Shown here one piece after another: positions 45,820 to 57,649 of a DNA stretch of 64,000 bases; position 1 is the first letter of the stretch, and every line of letters begins with the position of its first letter. The stretch comes from Panaeolus papilionaceus (taxonomy: Eukaryota > Basidiomycota > Agaricomycetes > Agaricales): NCBI GenBank assembly GCA_015501605.1, contig JADNRZ010000015.1, positions 248,001-312,000 on the forward strand, in the 5' to 3' direction. Under the pieces are notes generated by a model. The model searched no databases and was not told the DNA's origin. It worked only from the letters and a program-made list of their open reading frames with translations. Position numbers and translations under genes: made by a program.

Positions 45820-48800
45820 ATGAGTCAAACCAAATCTAAGGACAATAGTGTATATTCTCAGAATGTTTGTAAAAATTATGAACATATGAATTTGCTACTA
45901 GATCACATGCAAAGCGTGTATGATCTTTTGTTCATCCAAGAGCCCCCGTGGCGTGTGATTCGCACAGCGCCGTCCACCTCTAACAAGGAGGGCGACGATG
46001 TGGAAGGACCTCTGGTCCATCCCAACTGGTTGCTCTTCGCTGGCGCGAAGAGCACCGACGGTCAACCCCCCTGTGTGATAATGTATGTGGCGCGCAGCCT
46101 CGTACAATATCGCCATGCACTCTGTCTGGATATTCTCAAACACCATGACATCCAACTACTCTTGCTCTTTGGGGAGCGGGAAGCTTTCAACTTCCTCAAT
46201 GTGTACTCTGACAGTGGGGGAAGCGCTACGCGCTTCCTCCACGATCATCTCGATGATCTCCCTCCTCTTGTCTACATGGGGGGAGACTTCAACTGTCGCT
46301 CTCACGTCTGGGACCCAGACGTTGAAGGGCATAGCTCCCACGCTGTCCAGATCCAGGAGATCACGGCCGAGACGGGGTTGCTGTGGGCGGAACCGACTAA
46401 CCTGGGCCCAACCCACATCCCCTTTCAGGCAGATCTGTCGCCAACAGTGATTGATCTTGTCTTTCTCAAGGCAGAGTTCTCTCTGTCCCACGTGCTGAAG
46501 CGCGACAGATCCTGGCAAGGTGTCAGTGATCACATCCCTTGCTTGGAGGAGCCTTCGGCTCCTCCGAGCAAGTCTATCAAGCCTAATTCAGACACGGAAA
46601 AGGCTTTCTTATCTGCGCTTCACGCGGGGCTACAAGGCCTCGTCGGACGCGAGTTCGCATGTACTCCTGAAGGAGTGGAGGGCATGGCCTCGGCTATTGC
46701 GCTCCGCTTCCAAGAAGCATGGGATCACCATGCCACAGAGAAGAAAGTCGTCAAGCGATCTAAAGCTTGGTGGAACAACGAATGCGCGACCGCCCTTTCT
46801 GCCTTCCGGGCCAACCAGGGGAGGGAGGAATGGCGGGCCTTGCGGAGAGCTACTCGTAGCGTGAAGCGGGTTTTTTTGATGCTGAAATTGAGAAAATCGC
46901 AGAAACCAACAAGCGCCCCTGGGACCTAATGAATTGGGTCCAGAAGCGCAAGTTACCGCTGTCGGAGGCAATCCAGTATCGCGGACAACCGTGCCATACT
47001 GTTGACTCGCTGTGGGAAGGACTCCACGGCACATACAATTCAGCCACAGATCGAGAGTACGACCTCTCGGTCCTGGATGAGCTTCCTTCTCTGCAGGAGA
47101 GGGAATGGGAGGTTTTCTCCAGACAGGAGTTATGCGAAGCCCTAGTAGCGTGCTCCGGTCTCTCTGCACCCGGTCCCGACCACATCACGTGGTGGTACCT
47201 GAAGAGGGTCATCGACGCCGAGGGCGTCGAGACCCTCTTCGTACAGCTGGCCAACGCCTGCCTAACGGCAGGCTATTGGCCTAGCCACTTCAAGGACTCC
47301 ACCTCAGTTATCATTCCGAAACCAGGGAAGGCGTCTTATTCTACTCCGAAGTCGTTCAGGCCAATTGTGCTCCTGAACACTCTCGGTAAACTCATCGAGA
47401 AACTCATCTCGACCCACATTCAGTTTGAAGGCATCAAGCTGGATATATTCCATCCGTGTCAGTTGGGAGGTGTTAAACAGCACTCAACAGAGGACGCGGG
47501 CCTCATCCTCACCCATATGGTCCGCGCAGGCTGGGCAAAGGGTCTGGTAACCAGCGTGGTGGCATTTGACATTGTGCAGTTCTTCCCATCATTGAACCAT
47601 GATGTCCTGATGGCTATACTGGCCAAGCAGGGTTTCCCTGCCAAGGTCCGGAGGTTTTTTGCCTCATATCTTGTAGGACGTTCCACGCGCTATAGCTGGA
47701 ATACCTTCACTTCAGAACCAATGCCCGCTGATGTGGGTGTGGGACAGGGCTCCGCCCTGTCCCCGGTTTTATCTGCTCTCTATATTGCTCCGATTATAAA
47801 GATCTTCGAGGCGTGCGCCCTAGCGGGCGCACTGTCCTGCTACTTGCTGTCATTTGTTGACAATGGCACTCTCATTTGCCAGGCTAAGAAATTGGCTGAC
47901 AATATAGCCGCCCTTCGGGCGGCGTACTCTATCATCTTCACTCTGTTTACTGCTCTGGCGCTCGTGCTGGAACATGACAAGTCTGAGCTATTCCACTTCT
48001 CATGTAGGCGGGATGGTATCAATCCCCCCATTGATTTGGGGTACGCGCCCTATATGGACGCTACGCCGTTGAAGCCCAAGCCTATCTGGAGGTATCTGGG
48101 CTTCTACTTTGATCGCGGGCTCACCTTCAGGGAGCACGTGTGCTACTACACCACAAAAGCACTCACCACAGTCAAGGCCATGGGGATGCTTGGTAACTCG
48201 CTCCAGGGGCTGTCCCCGGTCCAACATCGGCTCTTGTACCGCACGTGCGTTCTTCCAATCGCAACGTACAGGCATAGGCTTTGGTTCTTCAGGGGTTCCC
48301 GTAACAAGGAGCTACTGAAAATGTTTAACGGGATGCAGTGTAAGGCTGCCTTATGGATCACAGGTGCGTTTAAGACCACTCCTGTAGGTGGAGCGGAGGC
48401 CCTTGCGGGCCTCCTTCCAATCCCTCTACTCCTTTGTCATCTGACTGACTGCTCCACCTGGCGCGTTGGGACACTTGCATCCAGTCACCCCCTTCGGGGG
48501 TTCCTTTGCCCGCATGTCCGAGTCCGAAAGGGTGAAGACCTCTGGGGCTGTTATGGAGATCATCTCAAGACTCCCTCAACTGACTGAGCCCATCGAGCTT
48601 CTGCCCGATGAGTCCAGGCCTGGCAATCGACTCACTGAACGCTTCCCACACCAGGTTGACATCAATGAGACTCTCCCGCCCCCGCCCACTCCCCCGCCTG
48701 ACGGCAGGGAGTGGCTGTCGAGGGCAGATCAGCTGGTCCAGCTTATGGCTGAGATCATTGATACACCCAGTTCATTCGTGGCAGCTGGCGATGTGTTGGT

Positions 48801-49667
48801 GCCACAGTATGACCACTTCCAGGCCGCAGTAAGTGCACTTGTGTATGCTGTGGATCCGGTGGAAGGACTCGAGCCATCGGTCAACAACGCATGGCGCACC
48901 TGCCACCCAGCAGGATGCTCTACTTCCGTCGAGGCGGAACTTGCTGCTATACAGCTCGCCTTGTGCAAGGCTATCACCTTCCCAAGGTGTGAGCGTGTGT
49001 ACATATTCTCGGACTGCATGCCTGCCATAAGGCTGGCAACCGATTGCACGGAGCATGGTGGTCAGGAGCATAGCCTGGCCATCGTGCGCGCTCTTGCCGC
49101 TTACTTTTTGTACACATCCCCTCCCAGCTCCGCTGGGGTCCACAGGGGACCGCTCACGAGATGGTTACATCTCTGCCTGGTGTTTGTGTGGGGGCACACC
49201 CCCTCACGACGCTAAGTTGGCTCCGCGATTTCACAGATCACGAGGCACTTCAACTCTGGGAAGCAAAGTTCTCAGACCAATCATATAGAGGCAGGCACTT
49301 TATGCCCCTCCATGACAAGCACGACCGTCTTCTCAAGCCCACCACGAAGAAGGGTGGGTCTTGGTTATCCACGTTCGAGGCCGGCCATCTGTCCTTGACT
49401 GCACATGCTGTTCGTTGTATTACGGGCCACGCTCCCATCGGTGAATACTATCACCATATGCAATTCAACCTCCCTGCACCTCGGTGCGCCTGCGGGCACT
49501 TCGGGACATGGTCTCACATCTTGTGCTCCTGCCAGAAGTACAAGCATTATCGTGGGCACCCATGGGATACATGGGAGCTCTATAAATACTTGAATGCAAA
49601 CCTGCTCGCGTTCTCCTTTGCCGCGATACGTCCTTCCCACCCTTGGGAGGAGGAGGGCGTCGGATAA
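45820..49667 (+). pseudogene. LINE ORF2: endonuclease, RT, RNase H (L6)
   Basis: About 1280 codons in several frames. Endonuclease (45820-46870): SQNVCKN, LFIQEPPW, GGDFNCRSHVWDP, VIDLVFL and SDHIPC, the full APE-type set. Reverse transcriptase (46929-48500): FRPIVLLNTLGKLIEKLI, AFDIVQFFPSLNH, GVGQGSALSPVL, and FVDNG, where the second Asp of the FxDD box is Asn (codon 47862-47864). RNase H: AELAAIQLAL and IFSDCMPA. Breaks are one base missing in a T run at about 46870, a 44-bp deletion at about 48505, and a family-wide frame change at about 49105. The ORF2 protein would nick target DNA and prime reverse transcription there. This copy cannot be autonomous. Confidence 0.88.
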
Positions 49668-50208
49668 AGCTCTGAAGTGGGGTGGTTGTTGGGGTCCCGA
49701 ACATTCAGGAGGCCGAGACAATGGCCTGTCCCCCGAGCAGTCCTTAATGGGATGCCAGCGATGGGGCCCTTGTGTGCTGGAAGCTTCGGCGTCATAACCA
49801 GTGGTCAGGGAGCACACCTCGGTGTGTACGCGGGATAGAGTTTAGCTGCCTGGTGCCCGTCCATGGGTAACCAAGGGCTTTGCGTAGTAGGCACCCCTTC
49901 TGGGCACCACCACTTCTGTTCGACAACCAGGTCGAGGGCGTTAACCTGACAATGCTCAGTTGCTCACTCTGTACTGTTGCCTTCTTCAGAGGGAGAGGCT
50001 TATTTGCTGCACAATCAGCTTTGATAACTTGCCCCACATTCTTTGCTCGCACTTCGCACTCGCGTTAGATTAGTCTGCTGTGGTATATACCCAACTTAAT
50101 TGGGGAGTAGTCATTCCTAGTATTCATACTTCGTTTGTATTTACTGTGATCCGACTGGACTGCCAGCTGCACACCGGTATATAAATTGTTGAACCAAAAA
50201 AAAAAAAA
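49668..50208 (+). other. LINE L6 3' UTR and poly(A)
   Basis: Begins after the ORF2 stop. It contains the well-conserved 3' UTR shared by six copies in the window and ends TATATAAATTGTTGAACC plus 13 A at 50196-50208. Confidence 0.85.
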
Positions 50209-51053
50209 ATGGGCGGGAGTTCCACAGCTCCAAGAACGTTGCAGGCAAGTCTCTGGCCCAGGATGCAGAGCTCTTTGCCATTCGGTGCACTATTTCCTTT
50301 GCCTCGCGCCAGGAGGGTTGCACACACATCGCGGTATTCACTGATAGCTTGGGCATGGCCATGCGATCTGTGGATCCATCTGTTGGTCCTGGTCAGGTGC
50401 ATGCCCTGGCCAACTGTTGTCTGCTAGCTGAGTGGTTCTCCAGGAGCGAAGATCACTTGCTCACCTTTGTCCATGTGCCGTCAACGATTTGTTGGGCACC
50501 CCACTACAAAGCTCACTGCATGGCATGTCAGCTCACCGTCTCTGTTGGTCGCAAAGTCAACACTACCCTCTCCTGGCTTCGTCGTGAGGCTGATGCCAGG
50601 TGCGAAGGGGCATGGACTTGTCAGTTCATGGCTCCACAAGTGCGAGGGCATCTTCTTGGTGCTCAAGTCCGTCAAGGACATCGAAATCACTGCAACTGCT
50701 GCAAAGTCCGGCCAATGGATCCCTCAAATTGACAAGTCCCCTACATTAATGGCTCATGCTGTGCGTTGCATCACCAACCACGCTCCGATGGGCTCATATT
50801 ATGCGCGCTTCAAACCTCTGGAACCCACAGCCTGCCCCTGCGGCTCACCACGCATGGACCAACTCCACATTCTTGCCTGTTGTCGCTTGTTCAAAGGCAA
50901 ATCTGTTCCATCAACTCTTGTTGGGTTGGTGCACTTCCTCAAGGATAACCCTGCCGCGTTCTCCTTCACCAGGCCTCGCAATTGCACTGGGTATGGCTGA
51001 GTGGATGGAGGGGGTTGGGTTATCATCCTTCAGCGCTTCCCAACACTGTGCTT
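50209..51053 (+). mobile_element. LINE subfamily 2 fragment (L7)
   Basis: Near-identical to 44355-45200 of L5 (RNase H end and C-terminal zinc region, stop at 51000). Starts directly after the L6 poly(A) and is cut by element D at 51054. Shares the L5 frame change, so both descend from a damaged parent. Confidence 0.8.
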
Positions 51054-53377
51054 CATCAGGAAAAGGGTCATTGCTCTGAGGGCAAGTTCTAGAACCTTGA
51101 CACTGAACCTAAAATTCCAAGGCACCCTGAGGTACCTTGGGATGCCTTGACTGCCTTGTGGGTGCTCTAGGATGCCCTGACTGCCTTGACTGCCTTGGTA
51201 GTGCCTTTGACTTGCCCTCCAAAAATATAGAATAAACTGAAAGCCAAGTCAATCAATGCACATACTAACAGGAAGCACAAATGAAGAAAAGTCATGTTAA
51301 GCATTTTATTCTGATTTGTTACTTATTGATGGCTAAAAAGTCGGAGTGTGGGAAAATGGACTTGTACATTTCAAAGCATTTAAATTGAACAGTATATTTA
51401 GTTGCATCTGTTACACTGCACCTAAAATTATGATTTATATATCAAAATAAAGCTAAAAATGAGTGGAATCTAACTACATTTACTGTGCTTTTGTGCGCTT
51501 TTTTATTTTCCCAAAATAGCAATTATAGTGTTTTAGGAAGATGTATTTTGCCATATCTCAGCCTAAGAATTGACCGCACGAAGGCACCATAAATGCAGTT
51601 GAATTCCATTTTATTTTAGCTTTATTTTGGTATATAAATCATAATTTTAGGTGCAGTATAAGCGTCACAATTGAATAAATACAGTTAAAAGTATTTACAA
51701 TCAACAGTATTTTCAATTGCACCCCTTGCACTGGACGAAAAATCATGATTTATATATCAAAATAAAGCTAAAAATGAGTAGAATCCAAATATATTTACAG
51801 CGCTCCTGTGCGCGCTTTTATTCTCCCAAAATAGCGGCTATAGTGTTTTGTCAAAACATATTTTGCAATATCTGTGCCGATAAAATGACCGCACATCAGC
51901 GCTCTAAATTGAATCGAACTCTACTCATTTTTAGCTTTATTTTGATATATAAATCATAATTTTCTTTCCAGTACAAGTGTCACAATTAAATAAATGAGCT
52001 TGAAAGCAGATTTCTGAAAGTGTCTAAGTCCCATTTCCCACGCTCCAGCTGAAACATCGGACCATGCCAGCAACTGCCACATCATCACTTCTTTCCTTCC
52101 TTCCACCACCATCCCCACTTCTACACTCACCACATTTCATGGTTTCCTCTTTATTCATCTGTTGAGAGGGATGGGATGGGATGGTATAGGGTTATTGGTG
52201 AGTCTATTCTGCTTTTTTGAGGTTTTTCTGCTGTTGATTATCCTTCTGCTTGTTCATTCCTCTCCATTGCTCCCTCTTGTCCGCTTTTTTGACCTTTTCC
52301 CTCTTTTATTCTCTGACCTCTCTTCTTTTCTTTTGCATGTGTCATCTTATAACCCTTCCACCTATGTCTGACCCTCCTTTGATGTTTTTTCCCTACATTT
52401 TGGTCCGCTTTTTTCATGTTTTCTGTCCTCCATGTAGCTTTCTTCTCACTAATTGCTTCTATTCTCTCCATTCCTTCTCCTCTTGTCCGCTTTTTTGACC
52501 TGTTTCCTCTACTATTCTCTGGCCTCTCTTGTTTCTCTCTCACTATATCTCATCCTCTCCTTCCCCCACCTTTCTGAGCCCTGTTTCCTCTTTTGTCCCA
52601 TGTTTTAGTCCGCTTTTTTTACATATTTTCTGTCCTCCATGTTCTGCTCATGCCTGTTCTTGCTGCTATTCTTCTATCTCTATTTATTTTATTCTATTTC
52701 TTTCTTCCTCTTGATCTCTCTATGGCCTTCACTATCCCCATCATCATTCTGTTCTTCTTGCTCCACTTTTTTGATTTTTGGAATTTACAATTCCTCTATC
52801 CTTTGTCTGTCTTTTCCTCATCTCACTCTCTCCCTTCGTTTCTATGTTCTATGTTCTCCTTTTTACTCCACTTTTATGGTTTTTACACTGCTGCTCCGCT
52901 TTTTTGACTTATTAATATTAGCTTTATTCTCTCTATTTTTTCTGGCTCTCCATGCCCTTCCTGTCTTGCTGTTCTTTTTCCTATTTTATCTTTTTTACCC
53001 ATGAGCTGCTTTTATTTTATGTGTAGAAAATATGCTTGATACTTTGGTAGCACTTTCATGTATTTAATAGTTGTGAAAATGAATGTCTTTGCATATTATT
53101 GATCTTGTTGTGATTCTTCAGTAGAGTACAAGTCAGTGGCCAGGCATTTCAGGCTGTTTTCCGGGCATTTCTAGGTCAACAGAGGGTGTTCCCAGAGCAT
53201 CCAAGGGCATCCTTGGGGTGCCTTGGTGTAACCTGATACTGTAGCCTATGATGCTCCTTGGAGTGTAGAGCGCCTTGGGTAGACCTGAATGCCTTGAGCG
53301 CCCTGAGCGCCCTGTGTGCCCTGGGGAGCCCTAGGGAGCTGTCAGGCTCCTTCAGTCCAAGAGGCCTTTTCCTGATG
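51054..53377. mobile_element. Element D, 2.3 kb, non-coding
   Basis: Bounded by CATCAGGAAAAGG and its reverse complement (53365-53377). Subterminal zones at both ends repeat CCTTGACTGCCTTG / CCCTGAG-like words. Inside are two similar hairpins (51414-51657 and 51731-51972, arms of about 55 bp) and then a pyrimidine-rich strand with repeated CCGCTTTTTTGAC words (52280, 52400, 52490, 52610, 52895). Left flank is LINE subfamily 2 and right flank is the reverse transcriptase of subfamily 1. No target duplication and no transposase. Confidence 0.75.
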
Positions 53378-56300
53378 TAGCGTGCTCCAGTCTCTCTGCA
53401 CCTGGTCCCAACCACATTACATGGCAGTACCTGAAGAGGGTCATCGACACCGAAGGTGTCGAGACCCTCTTTGTACAGCTGGCCAATGCCTGCCTAGCGG
53501 CAGGCTATTGGCCCAGCCATTTCAAGGACTCCACCTCAGTGATCATTCCGAAGCTGGGGAAGGCGTCCTACTCCACTCCGAAATCGTTCAGGCCGATTGT
53601 GCTGTTGAACACCCTCGGTAAACTCATCGAGAAGCTTATCTCGACCTGCATCCAGTTTGAGGGCATCAAGCTGGATATATTCCATCCATGTCAGCTGGGA
53701 GGCGTGAAACAGCGCTCAACAGAAGATGCGGGCCTCATCCTCACCCATATGGTCCAAGCAGGCTGGGCGAAGGGTCAGGTAACCAGTGTGGTGGCATTCA
53801 ACATCGTGCAGTTCTTCCCGTCATTGAACCACGACGTTCTGATGGCTATACTGGCCAAGCAGGGCTTCCCTGCCAAGGTCCAGAGGTTTTTTGCCTCATA
53901 TCTTGTAGGATGTTCCATGTGGTATAGCTGGAACACCTTCACCTCGGAACCAATGCCTGCTGATGTGGGCGTAGGACAGGGCTCCGCCCTGTCCCCAGTT
54001 CTATGTGCTCTTTACATCGCTCCGATTATGAAGATCTTCGAGGTGCACGCCCTAGTGGGCGCGCTGTCCTGTTACTTGCTGTCGTTCGTCGATGACGGCA
54101 CTCTCATCTGTCAGGCCAAGAAACTGACTGACAATATCACCACCCTCCAGGCAGCATACTCTATCATTTTCACCTTGTTCACTGCCCTGGCACTTGTGCT
54201 GGAACATGACAAGTCTGAGTTATTCCACTTCTCACGTAGGCAAGATAGTGTCAATCCCCCCATTTTTTTTTTTTTTTTTGGTTCAACAATTTATATACCG
54301 GTGCGCGGCTGGCAGTCTGGTCGGTTTGTCGTAAGTACAAACGTAGTAAGACTAGGAATGACTACTCCCCAATTAAGTTGGGTATATACCACGGCAGACT
54401 AATCTAACACGAGCGCGAAGCACGAGCAGAGAACGTGGGGCAAGTTATTAAAGCTGATTGCGCAGCAAATAAGCCTCTCCCTCCGAAGAAGGTGGCAGTA
54501 CAGAGTGAGCGACCGAGCGTCGTCAGGTTAACGCCCTCGACTCAGTTGTTGAACAGAAGTGGTGGTGCCCTGGAGGGGCGCCTACTATGCGAAGCCCTTG
54601 GTTACCCATGGACGGGCACCAGGCAGCTAAACTCTATCCCACGTACACACTGAGGTGTGCTCCCTGACCACTGGTTATGACACCGAAGCTCCCAGCACGC
54701 AAGGGCCCCATCGCTGGCATCCAATTAAGGACCACTTGGGGGACGGGCCGTCATCTTGGCCTCCTGAATGTTCGGGACCCCAACAACCACCCCACTTCAG
54801 GACTTTATCTGACGCCCTCCTCCTCCCGAGGGCAGGAAGGACATATAGCGGCAAAGGAGCACGCGAGCGGTTTTGCGTTCAAGTATTTATAGAGCTCCCA
54901 TGTATCCCATGGGTGCCCGCGATAATGCTTGTACTTCTGGCAGGAGCACAAGATGTGGGAGCGTGTTCCAAAGCGCCCGCAGGTGCATCGAGGCGCAGGG
55001 AGGTTGAATTGCATATGGTGATAGTATTCACCGATGGGAGCATGGCCCGTAATACAACGAACAGCGTGTGCGGTCAAGGACGGATGGCTGGCCTCGAATG
55101 CGGATAACCAAGACCCACCCTTTTTCGTGGTGGGCTTGAGAAGACGGTCGTGCTTGTCATGGAGGGGCATGAAATGCCTGCCTCTGTATGATTGGTCTGA
55201 GAACTTTGCTTCCCAGAGTTGAAGTGCTTCACGATCTGCAAAATCACGGAGCCAGTTTAGCATTGTGAGTGGGTGTGCCCCCACACGAACACCGGGTAGA
55301 GATGTGACCATCTTGTGAGTGATCCCCTGTGGGCCCCAGCGGAGCTGGGAGGGGACGTGTACAAAAAGCAAGCGGCAAGAGCGCGCATGATGGCCAGGCT
55401 GTGTTCCTGACCTCTGTGCTCTGTGCAGTCGGTTGCTAGCCTGATAGCAGGCATGCAGTCCAAGAATACCTACATGCGCTTGCACCTTGGGAAGGTGATA
55501 GCCTTGCACAAGGCGAGCTGTATAGCAGCAAGTTCCGCCTCGACAGAAGTAGAGCATCCCGCCGGGCGGCAGGTGCGCCATGGGTCATCGACCAATGGCT
55601 CAGGTCCTTCCACAGGATCCATAGCATACACAAGTGCACTTACTGCGGCCTGGAAGTGATCCTGTCATGGCACCGATGCATTGCCAGCTGCCACGAACGA
55701 ACCAGGTTGTCAATCCCCCCATTGATTTGGGGTACGCACCCTATAGGGGCGCTACACCATTGAAGCCCAAGCCTATTTGGAGGTATCTGGGCTTCTACTT
55801 TGATCGCAGGCTCACCTTCAGGGAGCACATACGCTATTACACCACAAAAGCACTCACCACGGTCAAGGCCATGGGGATGCTTGGTAACTCTCTCTGGGGA
55901 CTCTCCCTGGTCCAATGTTGTCTTCCATACTGCATGTGCGTTCTTCCAATCACCACATACAGGCACAGACTCTGGTTCTTCAGGGGTTCCTGAAACAAAG
56001 AACTCCTGAAAATGTTTAACAGGATGCAGCATAAGGCTGCCCTATGGATCACAGGTGCATTTAAGACCACTCCCATAGGTGGAGCAGAGGCCCTGGCAGG
56101 CCTCCTTCCAATCCCTCTGCTCCTTTGTCATCTGACTGACTGCTCCACCTGGCATGTCAGGACGCTGGTGTCCAGTCACCCCCTTTGGGGGTTCCTGGAC
56201 GAACGGAACTCGCATGCAGCTCTGCTGCATGCTTGTTCCTTTGCCTGTATGTCCAAGTCTGAAAGGGCAAAGACCTCTGGGGCAGTTATGGAGATCATCT

Positions 56301-56719
56301 TGCGACTCCCCCAACTGACTGAACCCATCAAGCTGTTGCCCGATGAGTCCAGACCCGGCAATCGACTCATGGAATGCTTCCCCCATCAGGTGGACATCAA
56401 TGAGACTCTCCCGCCCCTTCTGGGCACCACCACTTCTGTTCGACAACCAGGTCGAGGGCGTTAACCTGACGACGCTCGGTTGCTCACTCTGTACTGTTGC
56501 CTTCTTCGGAGGGAGAGGCTTATTTGCTGTGCAATCAGCTTTGATAACTTGCCCCACGTTCTTTGCTCATGTTAGATTAGTCTGCTGTGGTATATACCGA
56601 ACCTAATTGGGGAGTAGTCATTCCTAGTACTTGTACTTCATTTGTATTTACCATGATCCTACTGGACTGCCAGCCGCGCACTGGTATATAAATTGTTGAA
56701 CCAAAAAAAAAAAAAAAAA
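53378..56719 (+). mobile_element. LINE RT-to-3' end copy (L8), with nested L9
   Basis: Plus strand. Reverse transcriptase 53378-54262 and 55708-56000: SFRPIVLLNTLGKLIEK, AFNIVQFFPSLNH (motif A Asp lost), GVGQGSALSPVL and an intact FVDDG box. It resumes after the nested L9 at LGYAPYRGATPLKPK. An internal deletion at about 56417 fuses the RT end to the 3' UTR, removing RNase H. Ends with poly(A) at 56703-56719. It retains the 44 bp deleted from L6 (ERNSHAALLHACS), which shows the original frame there. Confidence 0.85.
54263..55707 (-). mobile_element. LINE 3' fragment nested in L8 (L9)
   Basis: Minus orientation, poly(T) at about 54263-54279, then 3' UTR and RNase H/C-terminal frame (SWLSAFEASHPSL, HILCSCQKYKHY). 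Flanked by TGTCAATCCCCCCA duplicated at 54249-54262 and 55708-55721. A 14-16 bp duplication plus poly(A) is the mark of target-primed reverse transcription. 5'-truncated. Confidence 0.9.
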
Positions 56720-57649
56720 GTAGCAATGATCTGACATCTCAACTTGCCTGCTGTGGTGAACTCTGGTGCTTTGTGTTGCTGCTTGCGCCTCCCATCAACC
56801 TGAGCAGCAACCTGAGCTATTCGTTGAGGATTCAACGCTGGCAGCACCCTTGCAAGTGCAATGACAGTGCCACCTTGATTATTGTTGCCACCCTTCGCAG
56901 GAGCGTGTTGCCTTGTTTCGCCGCAGCAGGGGGAGTCGGTCCTGTGCGCCCACTGCGAACAGGGGGCAGTGGAACGGGACAACGAATCATTTCCGCCCAG
57001 GGGCAGCCAGAATTGATTGGTGCTTTTCCTTTCTTTTTGGGCAAGCGCACCGTCAGAGGCGGTCCCTCCTGCGTTGGTGCAGCGGAGGTACCGGTCATGT
57101 GAGTGTCACCTGATGCATCAACAGGGAATGGCACTGGCTGTGTTGGAAAGCAAAGTGTGGCAGCTGAGGACTCACTGCTGGCATCCTCTTCATTGTTCGC
57201 CTCGTTAGGCTTCTCCTGCTCTGCTTCAATGATATTAGCAACACACTGATTGAAATCAGGATGTACTGTGTCTGAATCCGTTATGGGCACAACTGCAGCC
57301 CAGGGAGAGTTAGCCATTGCTTGCAGGAGCTGCAGAACCGATGTAGCCATGTAAGAGGCATCATTGTCCGATGCAGTGGTGGAATGACCTCTAATCCAGT
57401 TAGAGATCTCGTTGATTGCACTAACAGCAGCTGCCAGGTCTCCCCTCACACCATTGCTGGCATGAGACAACTGCAGGAGAGTTGCCTGATGGTGGATCAC
57501 GCTGTTGGACATTGTAGAATCTGGTGCAGATGCTGTGGACATGGGACTGCTAGAATCGGACACTGCGCTTGCAGGATTGCTCCTGGACGCTGCTGGTTGC
57601 TTGGGACCCCTCACTGCAGCCCTCTCTGATGACTCGTGATTACCACCTG
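56720..57649 (-). pseudogene. LINE ORF1-like fragment (L10)
   Basis: Minus-strand frame (56832-57649) with Ser/Ala-rich start, helical NEISNWIRGHSTTAS resembling the ELRHWMENG region of the other ORF1, and Pro-rich end. A frame change at about 56900 leads to a Gln/Lys-rich stretch that runs into the L8 poly(A). The zinc knuckles are lost. It differs clearly from L3 ORF1, so it is another subfamily. Its N-terminal start lies in or beyond the palindrome. Confidence 0.55.

Noticed and set aside
46862..46935. Programmed frameshift at the T7 run in LINE ORF2
   Set aside because: One extra T restores a single frame and the copy has other lesions, so a simple homopolymer deletion is more likely; only conservation of the shift in intact copies would revive this.
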